DNA of 64,000 bases from Cephalotus follicularis (GCA_001972305.1 BDDD01002270.1:1-64000); one strand, 5' to 3'. Shown: positions 1 to 12,389, counted from the first letter of the stretch. The notes: generated by a model not told the origin, from the letters alone. Made by a program: numbers and translations.

Positions 1-2024
1 CTTCCGAAGTTCGCAGCTTCTTGGGTTTAGCAGGGTATTATCGTCGGTTTTTTGAGGGATTTTCCCGTATTGCAACACCGTTGACCAGATTGACACAGAA
101 GAACGTTGCATTTGTATGGTATAGTGATTGTGAAAGAAGTTTTCAAGAGTTGAAAGACAGATTGATTTCCGCTCCTGTCCTAGCTTTGCCAGACGGGAAC
201 GAAGACTTTGTTGTATACACCGATGCTTCTGGAAAGGGGCTTGGTTGTGTTCTTATGCAATACGGAAAAGTGATTGCTTATGCATCGAGGAAGATCAAAC
301 CACGTGAGGAAAACTACCTAGTGCATGACTTGGAGCTGGCGGCCATTGTCTTTGCTCTTGGAAAATGGTGCCACTACCTTTATGGGACCAAGTTTACAGT
401 TTTCACTGATCATAAGAGTTTGAGATATCTCTTTTCACAAAAGGAATTGAACATGAGACAGATAAGGTGGTTTGAGCTTCTTAATGATTATGATTGTGAC
501 ATTGAATACCATCCTGGGAAAGCAAATATCGTTGCAGATGCATTGAGTCGCAAGCTATCTTGTATGACTCTTTCCCATATTCAGGTGCAACATGCATTGC
601 TTGACCAGATTAGAGATGCATAGATAATGGATATTGAATTACAGAAAGTGGCTACTGCTATTGATGAAGGATTGAAACTCGATTTCTCTCTCTCTACAGA
701 TGGGTTATTGAGATACAGGAACAGGATTTGCATTCCAGCCGATAGCGAGTTGAAGGAAGAGCTTCTTTCTCAAGCTCATAAATCTCGTCTCTCTGTTCAC
801 CCAGGGAGTAAGAAAATGTATCATGACCTAAAACTTGGCTATTGGTGGATTGGCATGAAGAGAGAAATCGCAGAGTTTGTATCGAGATGCCTCACTTGTC
901 AGCAAGTTAAGGTAGAGCACCAGAGATCGGCAGGCTTGCTTCAGCCTTTGCTCATTCCGGAGTGGAAATGAGAGCATATTACCATGGATTTCGTGTCTGG
1001 GTTGCCTCTGACTCGTGACAGACATGATGGTATTTGGGTTGTGGTTGATCGACTCACGACGTCGGCCCACTTTCTACCGATTCGGATGACTTATTCTAGA
1101 GATAAGCTGTCTAGATTGTTCATGAAAGAGATTGTTAAAGCACATGAAGCTCCTGTCAGCATTGTTTCAGATCGAGATACTTGCTTCACTTCCGGGTTTT
1201 GGAGGAAGTTACAGGTTGCTATGGGTACAGAATTGAGTTTTAGCACTGCTTTTCATCCCCAAACAGATGGTTTGTCCGAAAAGACCATTCAGACATTGGA
1301 GGACATGCTTCGAGCATGCGTGCTCGACTTTAGAAGTAGTTGGGATGACTACTTGCATTTGATTGAGTTCTCATATAACAACAGTTATCATGAGAGCATA
1401 CAGATGGCTCCCTATGAAGCCCTATGTGGTAGGAAGTGCCGATCACCAGTTTGTTGGGATCAGGTCGGTGAAAAGAGTATCTTGGGGCCAGAGATTGTAC
1501 AGATTACCGCAGAGAAAGTGAAATTGATAAGAGACCTACTGATCGTTGCACAGAGTAGACAGAAAAGCTATGCGGATGTTCATCGCAGAGGCTTGGAGTT
1601 TAGTGTTGGTGACCATGTTTTCCTCAAAGTGTTGCCCACTAAAGGAGTCATGAGATTCGGGAAGAAATGAAAGCTTTCTCCTCATTGCATTGGACCTTTC
1701 GAGGTATTGGATCGGATTGGCCGACTTGCTTACAGGCTAGCCTTGCCTCCAGCATTGTCGGGAGTGCATGATATGTTCCATGTTTCTCAGTTGATGAGAT
1801 ATGTTTGAGATCCCTCGCACATCATTGAGTATGGTCAGATTCAGCTGGAACCTGACTTATCGTTTACAGAGACTCCTATACAGATTATTGACCGACAGAC
1901 CAGAGTATTGAGGAACAAAACCATCTCTTTGGTCAGTGTTCTATGGCAGTATCATGGTTCTATGGAGCGCACCTGGGAGCGCGAGGATGATATGAGAGAG
2001 ACATACCCTTCCCTTTTTGACTGA
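1..2024 (+). pseudogene. Ty3/gypsy chromovirus pol, 3' part (RT end, RNase H, integrase, chromodomain)
   Basis: One reading frame runs from the window edge to the stop at 2022-2024. In order it shows the end of reverse transcriptase ([11 protein letters not shown]), RNase H ([11 protein letters not shown], with DHKSL near 410), the integrase zinc finger (H..H then CLTCQQ near 890-905), the integrase core, and a C-terminal chromodomain (SVLWQYHGSMERTWE, 1935-1980). Four stops break the same frame: TAG 621, TGA 969, TGA 1668 and TGA 1806. There are no frameshifts, so this is an element killed mainly by point substitutions. The chromodomain places it among the chromoviruses, most like the Tekay/Del lineage (inference). 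The gag, protease and 5' LTR lie left of the window. The copy cannot make its own enzymes. Confidence 0.93.
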
Positions 2025-2060
2025 TTGATTGTTCGACCGATGAATCTGGGGACCAAATTC

Positions 2061-2077
2061 CTTTAAAGAGGGGAGAA
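2061..2077 (+). promoter_or_regulatory. Polypurine tract of the gypsy element
   Basis: The purine-rich run AAAGAGGGGAGAA sits directly before the TG that opens the LTR. This is the expected place for the plus-strand primer of reverse transcription. Confidence 0.75.
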
Positions 2078-2696
2078 TGTGACGACCGACTTCCCTTTGG
2101 TACTGTTCATGCATACATCGTACCGTATTGTACCGTATTGGACCGTACTGAACCGTATTGTATTGAGGTATTCTTATACCTATTGATATTGTATTGGTTA
2201 TATGCATGTATAGTCGGGATTTTGGGCCGAGTTTCGGAGAGTTGATCGAATTGACTATTTAAGTCAATTTTCTCTCATTATTCTCATTTCCTCTCTCATA
2301 CATGCTGCATGGGGTTTCTGCTTAGCCAGTATGGCTAACCCCATCCTTCGGGGTGGGGCTGTGTTGTACCTTTGTGTGCTGCATAGGTAGGGTAGCAGGT
2401 AGCAGTGGACAGAAGGACTGAGAACCGTTGATCGCATGACTGCTTGGACACCGAGGAGTTGGTTATGAGAGATTGGAGTGTATTGTATTGAAAGATTGTT
2501 AATGTATTGAAAAGACTTATATTGTAAAGAAATTGTATCGTATGTATGGATCAGTGTTTTGTTTCTTCCGCAACTGATATATATATTGTAAAGTTTTAAG
2601 TTTTTTCGTATTTTATATTGCTAGTCCCGACCATTGTATTGTATATTGGACTGAGCGTAATGCCACGTGTCCGCCCTGCGGGTGCGGGGTGTTACA
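2078..2696 (+). repeat. 3' LTR of the gypsy chromovirus (619 bp)
   Basis: The LTR opens TGTGACGACC right after the polypurine tract and closes GGGGTGTTACA, the usual TG..CA ends of plant gypsy elements. A TATA-like CTATTTAAG lies near 2254, followed by a pyrimidine-rich leader. Between 2119 and 2166 there is a short array of (A/T)ACCGTATTG copies. A G-box CCACGTGTCC occurs near 2663. The partner LTR is outside the window, so its TSD cannot be checked. Confidence 0.85.
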
Positions 2697-3684
2697 AGTG
2701 TTTTCTTCAGATTCTTGTCTTAAAAGTTTGGTTTTGGACTTCTGATGATTGGTTAGTTCGTACTGCTCATTTGGAACACTGTAAAAGAAAATGAAAAATA
2801 AAAGTAACATCTTGGTAAAAGCCAAGGAGAGTTAGGAGCTCCTTGACCAGTCCCATCTAAATGTATAATGTCAAATCTCATAAAACATTCCTAAATTACG
2901 GTTAATGAAAGATCTAACTAGACAATCCAAGACTTAGTCGAATCAACACATTCCAATTTAATGACTAACGCAATATCCGAAATGTTGATAGTTACATGTA
3001 ACCAATTATATAATTGAAATCGGAATAATAATGAACTGTAATTTCTCCCACCATCGAATTTTTGTCATATTATGAAAAGTTCAAGAAAAAAATTGTTCTT
3101 GGCTACCAACTTCAAACCTTTCAAAACAACCCAACATCCATGTAAATTGTGAACATATAAATTTTATGAGTTTCAGATACTAATTATTTTTACTTTTCTC
3201 CCCACCAGTATCCCTTGTATAGTCTTACCATTCTCTTGAAATCATGCCACACTTTTTGTGCCCTTCATAGAAACAATGCCCTGGTATGCAATCAAATATT
3301 AGCATTATTTCAAATTTATAGAATTTTACATGCAATCCTATAGGAACAATGCCCTGGGAGACCAAAACCAAATAAGTTCACTTACCAAAAACAAACTGTT
3401 TGTGGCCTTAATTAAAAAATCTCTCCAGTTTTATACATAGAATGTATTTCTAAGGGATAAATTAGTCTAAAATCACAGCAAATCACAGCTAAGCAACCAT
3501 TTCACCACTCATCACACAGAGAGAGAGAGATAGGGGGAGAGATAATAAGCTAAATTTAGAAGAGTCTCACCTCAAAAAATCTTACTAACTATTTATTTAT
3601 CTCTGCTTCTATGCCCCAGGTGTATCCTTAATATATATATTTTTTATGAAAATGTGATGAATATTTTCATATATAAAAAATTAC
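2697..3684. other. Spacer, possibly CACTA-internal; no gene seen
   Basis: AT-rich sequence without a credible ORF. A 13-bp phrase AACAATGCCCTGG occurs twice (about 3273 and 3344). No CACTA left terminus is seen here, so the left edge of the DNA transposon to the right is undefined; the gypsy element may have inserted into it. Confidence 0.5.
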
Positions 3685-4077
3685 CTGATGAGAGTTTGGT
3701 AAAAAGGTCGGATCCTGACTTTCGCTGACACTAGAAGCAAGAGTAGGAATTGTCGAATGAAATCTTGGAGATGCAACAATTTGATTACGCGTAAGTGTCA
3801 AAAGTTCTGCAATCTGTCGTCGTTGCTCACTTAGTTGTTGCTGCAAATCATTGAATCTTTCTTCATACTCAGCACGAATTCTTGCTTCAAAAGTAGACTG
3901 AGAATCTTGAGAAGATTATGTTCTTGATTTACTATAAGGTGGGACAACAACTATGCCCATTGTCCGCACACGACCATGTCCATCACCACCAACGACATCA
4001 ACAAAGACTTGGTCTAACATTGTTGGATCTTGACTGTTTTCCGGTGCTAGCGTACTTATTTTAGTTGTCAATTGCTC
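3685..4077 (-). pseudogene. CACTA (En/Spm, Ptta-type) transposase, C-terminal exon remnant
   Basis: On the minus strand this 393-bp stretch reads as one exon, with an acceptor ...GATAG before 4077 and a donor CAG|GTAA at 3685. It encodes the typical tail of plant Ptta/En/Spm proteins: VDVVGGDGHGRVRTMGIVV, then a Glu/Gln-rich coiled coil (EERFNDLQQQLSEQRRQI). One TAA (complement of 3916-3918) interrupts the frame. I could not find the upstream exons with the catalytic core in 4078-5860. The assignment fits the CACTA terminus at 6236 on the same strand. Non-functional remnant. Confidence 0.75.
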
Positions 4078-5867
4078 CTATCAACCAAAGAAAAATGTCA
4101 TATCTTCAAACATGTAAAATGACTTACACATTCTTCTCATAGTTCACTCCGAGAAAATTTCGGCAGCATCTCCTCACGGTTCCTCAAATACACGAATTAA
4201 ACTGAATTAATCAGTTTAATTATGCATCAGAGGAACATGTTTAAGGAGTGTAACCTAAACTTTCTTGAAGAAAACTATGTACACAAAATAACGATATATC
4301 CTACAGTGGACGTACGCATGCGAGAAATGTCCGAACTGGACAATTCATGATTCACTCCTATTGAACGAATCATGAACGAGAATCTAACATTTCTCTCGAC
4401 TTTAATCATAATAGGTAACTGAACTCAACAATAAATTTAAACATGATAAACCATCAAACTTTCATTTTGATATAAAACCTAAAAGATACTTTAGGGCATT
4501 GGTAATACATGACTTAAATGTCATTAATAGAATCAAATGGCATTGGTAAGGTGAGATATAATGAATTGCACAACTTAACCAGATCTTCATTTTTTTTTCC
4601 TTTTAATTTGTTAGTACTAATCGCCATTTTATTTCACCATGAAAACCTCATGACATCGTCAATGAATGAGATAAAAAATTAATATATACTATGGCTACTT
4701 GATCATTCCTAAGTGCATTTTAAAACATAAATTTTAGAGTTTATATTTCAGTTAATTATGCTTTAATAGTTTCTTTCAATAAATACCTTTTGAAAGAGAG
4801 ATTCAATGACCAATTTATTTAATTGAATTCAATAAATGTTATTACGTTGAGACTTATAAACATTCCATTGAATTGGACCACGCAACCGTTTCAAAAGGAT
4901 GCATACGTGTCAGAAGATACTAGCCATGTCATTTCATATCAATGCAAGGCTATAACACAACTCATCATCAGTGAGTATACCATATCACTAACCGTTCTAT
5001 ATCCATTACAATCTATATTCGTACATAGGCATAATGTCCCATACCAGCATACATCTGTTTATCAATAAGCTTGTAACTAGACCACAAATATAGCTGAAGA
5101 AATAAATAATAAAACCAATGTTTGTCTGCTATGCACAAGGTTCATCTTATCAATCACTTTTGTTTTTATTTCCTAAACTATTACCAGTAAAGGATAGAAA
5201 AAGCATTGATATACTGAATCACACACCACCAGATTTTTCAATATGTATCTATTTTCATCTCATTATAAAGAAGGAAATAATTCATTTTTATAACTGAAAC
5301 ATACAATCAGCAAGAACAAACATAACCTATATACCTTACACCTGCAAATTTGACATATGATTGGCAATTACATCAGCATAGACCATCCAAAATCAGGAAT
5401 TAAACATAACTGATGTAGTATCACCTAATGTTTAATGCTAGTAAAAGTGTTTGATATACCTTATAACTATCACAAATATCTTATTTGCAATCATAACAAA
5501 AAATTATCTGCTTCTAAGGTTTTCTACTAATTCCAAATGCACAAGTAACAACCAACAAATGGTGACCTCTGTCGACAGTGAAGATTCAAAGATTGTCCGC
5601 TACTGTGAGTTGAGAGTCGACAGTGAGAGGGAGAAGAGAGGAGCAGTTGACAGTGAGAGGAGAGGAGGAGGAGAGGTTGTTGTCGTTGTCGTTGGTGTCG
5701 ATCGAGAGCGACAGCGACAGACAATGAGAGGGAGAAGAGAGGAGTCGTTGACAGTGAGAGCGACAGAGACACAAAGATTGGAGACTGAAGATGTTAGGTA
5801 TGCGGAAGAAAAGGGGAAATCGGGCGTTGTTTCTTTAGTTTGGTATGTTGTAAGAACTGTGAAATGT
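4078..5867. other. CACTA internal sequence without recognisable exons
   Basis: Mostly AT-rich. The part 5560-5780 is low-complexity GA-rich sequence on the plus strand (repeats of GACAGTGAGAG), equal to CT-rich on the minus strand. That would suit a transcript leader at the start of the minus-strand transposase gene. Long ORFs here come from the low complexity and are not annotated. Confidence 0.45.
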
Positions 5868-6236
5868 TAAGGGTTAATACCACCTTTTGAAACGAAAGAG
5901 ATTAACCGTTTCAAATGGGTAGGTACCTTTTGAAACGGAATATGATTTCCGTTTCAAAAGGTACAGCCCTTTTGAAACGGTCCAACTTCTCCGTTTCAAA
6001 AGACAGAGCTGTTGTCACGGTATTTGACTTCCGTTTCAAAAGGTTCAGGGCTTTTGAAACGGAAAATGTATCCGTTTCAAAAGGTTGAACCTTTTGAAAC
6101 AGTAAAATAATGTCCGTTTCAAATACTACACTTTTTGAAACGGATGACGCGGCCGTTTCAAAAGGCTAGGCTTTTGAAACGGCCGCCTCATCCGTTTCAA
6201 AAAGTGGCGTTTCAAATGACCCTTTTTCTTGTAGTG
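5868..6236. repeat. CACTA right end: subterminal inverted-motif array and terminal repeat
   Basis: The last bases read CTTTTTCTTGTAGTG, the complement of the classic CACTACAAGAAAAAG terminus. About 16 copies of CCGTTTCAAAAGG or its complement precede it in largely alternating orientation, so neighbours pair into hairpins; 5930-5965 has two perfect 13-bp arms around a short loop. Subterminal repeats of this sort bind the CACTA transposase. The 3-bp TSD is predicted to be ATT from the 3' copy of the interrupted copia LTR. Confidence 0.88.
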
Positions 6237-6253
6237 ATTCTTTATTTTCTTTA

Positions 6254-6266
6254 TGGTATCAAAGTC
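6254..6266 (+). promoter_or_regulatory. Copia primer-binding site (initiator tRNA-Met type)
   Basis: TGGTATCAAAGTC follows the LTR remnant directly and resembles the common copia site TGGTATCAGAGC. Confidence 0.7.
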
Positions 6267-6291
6267 ATCCAAGGGATCTCTCTCACTCATA

Positions 6292-9200
6292 ATGGCTGCA
6301 CCTATCTCATATCCCTTTCCAACATCTCTCAATGTTGCCAATTTTGTCATATTAAAACTCAAACAAAACAATTACCTCTTGTGGGAAACTCAAATCATCT
6401 CCTTGATTGAAAGCCAAGGACTACTAGGCTTTATCAATGGTGATACCCCAAGCCCAGTACAAGAAATCAACCAAAACAGCACACAAATCATCAATCCAGA
6501 CTACACATCTTGGGTGAAAACAGACAAACTAATCAAAGCCTGGATTACTAGTACTCTCTCTGCAAAAGTACTTGGTAATGTAGTGGGAACGAAGATCTCC
6601 AAGGAGCTATGGACAGTGCTCAGTGACGCATTTTCCCAGGCATCTGAAGCTCAAGAATGCGAGCTTCAATCTATGATGCGATACCACAAAAAAACGGAGT
6701 TAATGACTCTCACTCAATATGTCAGTGGATTCAAGACAATTTTTGATCAATTGAATGCAATAGGAAAGTCTGTCCCTGACAAAACGAAGGTGTTTCTCCT
6801 TCTTACAAATCTCGGACCAACCTATGAAGCTTTCTCAACCACCATGCTCAAACCCCCTGTTCCAACCTACTCCGAAATTATCCCTCTCCTTCATAGTCAT
6901 GAGTTGAGGAATAAACATCACAAGCCAGCGGAGGTTAATCAATCAATGGCCTTCTACAGCAACACCAACAACAAGGGAAAATGTCGTAGGGGTAATAACA
7001 ACTCATTCTCATCACAAGGAAGAGGTTTCATCCAAGCCAGTCTTAGAGGCACACAAAATTCCCGACAACAAAATAAGGAGCCAGAGAAAAATTTAGGTGG
7101 AGACAATGGGGTACAGGCACAGACACAACGAAATAACAATGGTGGCCTAAGTACAGTGGTTTGCCAAATCTGTAAGAAAATGGGTCATGATGTCGTGAGA
7201 TGTTGGTTTCGATTTGATAACAGTCACCAAGTCGAAAATACTCGTCAAGACTTTGCAACTCTCAGTCTCCATGATACACAGGACAAAGAATGGTTCCCGG
7301 ATACGGCAGTTAATGCTCATATAGTGAATACTCTAGGTAACCTTCAACAAATTACTCCTTACACTGGCACAGATGCTGTTATGGTAGGGAACGGTGAATA
7401 TCTCCCAATTACTCACATTGGAAAAGGAAAAATATCTATTGGAACCACTGATTTATCTTTAAAGTAAGTATTAGTTGTACCAGATATTAAGAAAAACCTT
7501 TTGTCAGTTTCTCAGCTTACTTCTGATTTACCATGTTCTATTAACTTTACTGGTAATGGTTTTGTTGTTAAGGATATAATGACAAAGAGAATAATGGCAT
7601 CAGGGAGTAAAGAGAATGGTCTTTATGTGCTAAAGGGTTCTTCAATTGTGGCTAACTTTTCCAATCGTTCCAGAACAGTGAATGAAGATATTTGGCATAA
7701 GCGTTTGGGGCATTCACAAATAAGGATTACTCGCTTTCTTAATAAGAGTGGTTCTATTTCCTTTTCTGAAAAATCAGTAGATATTTGCACTTACCGTTAG
7801 ATGAGTAAAAGTGCAAAGTTTCCATTTATCTCTAGTTTTTCTCGTTGTTTTGAACCGCTAAATAAAATTCATTGTGATCTGTGGGATCCTTCTCCAGTGT
7901 GTTCTGTTCATAAATTTCAGTACTATGCTTTGTTTATTGATGATCATACCAGATATAGTTGGTTCTACCCACTCAAAAGAAATCTGATTTTTATAATCAA
8001 TTTCTTATTTTTCAAAATATGGTAAAACGACAATTTGATACAAAGATAAAGTGTTTTCAGTCAGATGGCGGTGGTGAATTTACCTCTCATAAATTTTCAG
8101 AACATTTACAAAATCATGGTATTGTTCATCATCTATCATGTCCAGGAACACCATAACAAAACAGCATTGTTGAAAGAAAACATGGACATATAGTTGAATT
8201 GGGGTTAGCAATGATGTTTGAGGCCAGCATTCCACAGAGATTTTGGGTAGAAGCATTCTCCATTGCAGTATTTCTCATAAATTGATTGCCTATATCTGTT
8301 TTACACATGGAGTATCCCTATTATTTACTGTATAAAAGGAAGCCCGATTATTCAATGTCTAGGATTTTTGGAACACGATGTTTTCCTTACAACCGAATTT
8401 ATGCAAAGTATAAGTTTGATCCTCATTCGTTACCTTGCATCTTTTTGGGCTATAGTGACCGCTATAAAGGATACTGGTGTCTCCATTTTTCTACTGGACA
8501 GGTGTATATATCATGAAATGTCATATTTAATGAGTCTTGTTTCCCTTTATTAACATCTATAATGGTGTTGTTGAAACAGATAAAAGTGATTTTTGCACAT
8601 TTCAAGAATGGGATGGCAGTTACAACAATACAACAAAATCTGCAGCAATTCCATACCACAATCCTATTACAGCTATACCAGATTGGGTAGACTCAACAAA
8701 TCCAGCTTACACCTAAAGCCATACACCAGGCTGCAATAACAAGAGAGCAACCCACTACTTCTCTACAGGCCCAGCCAATAACACATCAAGACAATTTGGA
8801 CCTTTTCGTTAGCACACAGCCAAATCCACCATACTCTCCTGGACTTCCTGACCCACTAAACACTCAAGAACCCACACAAACACCAAATGGCCCACTAAAT
8901 ACAACCCAAGACGCAATCCACACATCCTCTCAAACAGTGTCCAACAACACACCTTTCGAACACTCACCTCTCCTATTTATAGACTTAAACACGACAGATA
9001 CATTAGCCAATCCTCAACTCGGTATAGAGACACAATCACCTCACCACACCGATGCTACTGCAGCCTACCATCCCATGACTACAAGGAGCAAGTATGGTAT
9101 AGTTAAACCTAACCCATATTATGCTCTTCACACCACAACTATTCCCATCGAACCCAAATCAGTCAAGGCTACCATCACGCATAAGGGATGGAAAAAGGCT

Positions 9201-10692
9201 ATGGAAGTTGAACTGGAAGCTCTTAATCGCAACAAAACTTGGACTCTAGTTCCTCCTGACCCTACTCAGAACATTGTTGGATGTCGGTGGGTGTTTAAGA
9301 CCAAGCTACAGGTAGATGGGTCCTTGGAACAGTTGAAGGCTAGGCTGGTTGCTAAAGGGTTCCATCAACAAGAGGGCATTGACTTCCATGAGACCTTTAG
9401 CCCAGTGATCAAGTCGGTTTCAATTAGACTCGTTCTCACTATTGCAACGGTAAAGAATTGACCTCTTCGTCAACTAGATGTCACCAATGCATTCTTGCAC
9501 GGCAATCTATAATCACCAGTGTACATGGTTCAACCTCCAAGCTTCGAAAGTACAACATATCCCAATTATGTGTGCAAACTGCATCAAGCTCTATATGGCC
9601 TGAAGCAAGCACCAAGAGCCTGGTTTGATGAATTCAGCATCTTTCTTCTTGATTATGGCTTCACTTGCAGCAAGTTTGATTTGTCCTTGTTTGTCTATCA
9701 TCATCATGGTCACACCTTGCTCCTCTTTCTTTATGTAGATGATATTGTGCTCACATGCGACAAATCAAACTCTTATTGATAATCTGATTGACACGTTGGG
9801 GCTTACCTTCTCCATGAAGGATCTTGGTCCATTACATTATTTTTTAGGTATCCAAATCAAGAAAAACTCTCGAGGTCTCTTCCTATCTCAATCTCAGTAT
9901 GCACGCGACATATTGACTCGTGCTCACTTCACTGCCTTGAGACCTATTACCACACCTATTTCAGTCAAACCCTCACAAGTGAAAGCTGTAGATACAGCCT
10001 TTGCTGATCAAACGCAATCCAAGAGCGTAGTTGGAGCATTGCAATATCTTACGCTCACTCGTCCCGACTTGTCTTATGTTGTTAATATTGTATGTCAATA
10101 TATGCATGCTCCTACTAATTTACACTTTCAGATGGTCAAACAAATTCTCAGGTATATTAGTGGCACTTTGGAGATGGGACTTCAAATTCATCGCCAAAGC
10201 ACATTAAGACTATACGCTTTTCTGACTCAGATTGGGCAGGCTGTCCAGAGACTCGATGCTCAACCACAGGAATTTGTACCTTCTTAGGATCTAATCTGTT
10301 ATCCTGGAGTGCCAAGAAGCAGCCCACTATCTCACGGTCCAACTCTGAAGCAGAATATCAAGCCATGGCAACAACAGCTGCTGAACTCACTTGGATATCC
10401 TTCCTTCTTTAGGATATTGGTGTTCCACAATTACAACCAGCCACCTTGTTCTGTGATAATATCAGTGCTTTACACATGACTATCAATCCCGTCTTCCATG
10501 CCAGAAGCAAGCACATTGAACTCGACTACCACTTCATTAGAGAGAAAGTTTCCCTTGGACAAATCGTCACTAAATTTGTTCCCTCACATCGTCAAGTAGC
10601 CGATATTTTCACTAAGCCACTATCCCGCGACGTTTTTACAACACTACGAGGCAAACTCAGCTTGTTTGATCACTCAACAACGCTAGGGGGAA
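6292..10692 (+). pseudogene. Copia gag-pol polyprotein, broken
   Basis: The likely start is ATG 6292 (MAAPISYPFP); an upstream ATG at 6253 lies in the primer-binding site. Gag runs to about 7250 with an intact zinc knuckle CQICKKMGHDVVRC near 7160. The protease aspartate region reads DTAVNAH where D(S/T)GA is expected, so the site is altered. Integrase follows (IDDHTRYSWF near 7940, SDGGGEF near 8072, IVERKH near 8170). RT holds YVDD at 9735-9746, and RNase H ends with SRSNSEAEYQ and ADIFTKPL. In-frame stops at 7465, 7798, 8154, 8284, 9458 and 9509, plus frame changes near 7980 and 9760, make it dead. One-base changes account for most breaks. Confidence 0.9.
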
Positions 10693-10921
10693 TATTAACT
10701 CATCCATATCTACACAAGCACAAACAACAGATAAGCATAAGTTTCCTAAGTCTTCTACAAGAACTCAACTAACTGTTGGATAATCAATTAGACATTAGTT
10801 TGTCATTATCTCTTTGTTATGTTTCAGTTACTACATATAGTACAAATTTATATATATTGCAATACAAACACACACCAGGTGTGCAACCTTCATCAAATAT
10901 AAACATTCTTTATTTTCTTTA
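10693..10921 (+). repeat. 3' LTR of the copia element
   Basis: Begins after the purine tract CTAGGGGGAA, with TATTAAC in place of the usual TGTTAA, and ends at the match to the 5' LTR remnant. The left boundary is inferred from the polypurine tract; another TGTTGGA at 10774 is possible. Without the missing 5' LTR the exact start cannot be proved. Confidence 0.6.
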
Positions 10922-11020
10922 ATCTTCTCTTTCACTTTGTTTAAGTGTAAAATGAATGAAACTATTCTCTGTCTCAATAGAGTTATTTACTGTGTGTTAC
11001 AATACTACATCGGCTATTAG

Positions 11021-11581
11021 TAGGGCTGTGCATGGATCGGTACGGGGTGATTTTTCAATTCATCTAAACCGCACCGTAATAAGGATTTACAAAAATCGAG
11101 AAAAATCGCACCACAAAAGCTCAGTTTGGTTCAATTCTAATTAAAGGTTTTTAGGTTTTCAATTTTGAGTCTTTCACATGGACTTTTTATATCAATATTT
11201 GTTGGACTATAACATTAACAGAGATGAACATTTTATTTGTGATAACTACAATCCTATTTGATATTTATCAATTCCTTATAAATAAATTTATTTTAATCAA
11301 AATCTTTAATATTTGGAGAGTTTCGCTTTATATTTGGAAAGTTATTATTAGGTGCGGGTAGGTTTAGTTAGTCATTTAAAATGTGTAAGATGCGGGTAAG
11401 ATTTGAGGTACGGTTCTATTTTTTAGGGTTTTTTCAGACATAACCCGCAATCAAACCGCAGAACTTCAGTTTTACCCATTTCAAAATTGTAACCTCACTG
11501 GTTTTAAAAAAAACGATACGCACCGCACCAAAAAAAGTCAATTCGATTTTGTGGTTTGATCGGTTTTTTTTCATAGCCCTA
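11021..11581. mobile_element. hAT-type MITE (561 bp)
   Basis: The ends are inverted: TAGGGCTGTGCATGGATCGG at the left and the complement TAGGGCTATGAAAAAAAACC at the right. The flanks GCTATTAG and ATTATTAG agree at six of eight bases, fitting an 8-bp hAT target duplication with decay. There is no coding capacity. Internal inverted A/T-rich and ACCGCACC motifs suggest fold-back structure. Confidence 0.75.
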
Positions 11582-12389
11582 ATTATTAGTTTCTTAAGTA
11601 AGCCATTATGGGCTTGCCAAAGTAATGATCCCTTCTCCTAAAAAGGAAGGGCTCAATAGCTTGAAAAATGATTAGATGTGGATATATATAAATCTTTGGG
11701 TTTCTCAATCACTTTTGTTAACTTTTGGGATTTTTTTATTTCAAAGGTCTTATCAATAGGTTGATGATTTACCTAAAAAAGCAACCTAACGAAAACAAAT
11801 TTAATCTTTTTTTTTTGTGGTAAAAGATTTTAATCTTTGTATATAAGATTGTGAGAATTCTTTCACATCGATTATGAAAATCTATTAGATATGTGGATAC
11901 ATAAGACTTTGAGTTCGTGTTATCACTATGATGCGTGAGTGTCTTTCAATCGATACAATCAATCTATTATCCTCTAATTAACATTGTATCTTTGCAATCA
12001 AGGACAACTAGATATCAAATGTGTCTTTACCTTTTTTAAAACTCTCTATTATAACAAAAGATAATAATTAAGAACCAAACCATTAAACATTTTTTAAAAA
12101 AAAAACACCACAATCAAAAGCAATTAAGAACCTAACCATTAATTTTTTTAAAAAAACACCACAATCAAAAGCAGATATATTAATAGGAGTAATTTCATAT
12201 AGATATACATTTTCTAAACATGGTATGCAGTAAGGTTTTGTGAAGCAAATCTGTTCAAACCAGTGGCTGTTATTGATTTAATGGCAATGGACATATGATA
12301 TATAGATATATACCTTAAATTTGAATAAAATGGCAACACAAGCGCCTATTACCAACATTGTGATATGTGTGAAACGCAGTACAAACAGC
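11582..12389. other. AT-rich spacer, 3' flank of the transporter gene
   Basis: No gene seen. A phrase (AAGCAATTAAGAACC.AACCATTAA, then the CACCACAATCAAAAGC block) is repeated between about 12060 and 12170. The last ~150 bases probably include the 3' UTR of the minus-strand transporter. Confidence 0.5.

Larger units (their letters stand above)
6237..10921 (+). mobile_element. Decayed Ty1/copia element (Ale/Retrofit-like), 5' LTR cut by CACTA
   Basis: 17 bases of the 5' LTR (6237-6253) are identical to the end of the 3' LTR (10905-10921). They are followed by a primer-binding site TGGTATCAAAGTC (6254-6266), gag-pol remnants, and a 3' LTR. The rest of the 5' LTR was displaced by the CACTA insertion and is not seen in the window. 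Lineage is tentative, from the gag and RT style. Confidence 0.87.

Noticed and set aside
5451..5870. ORFs over the GACAGTGAGAG region (139 and 81 codons)
   Set aside because: Low-complexity sequence in a CACTA remnant; open frames on both strands are expected by composition.
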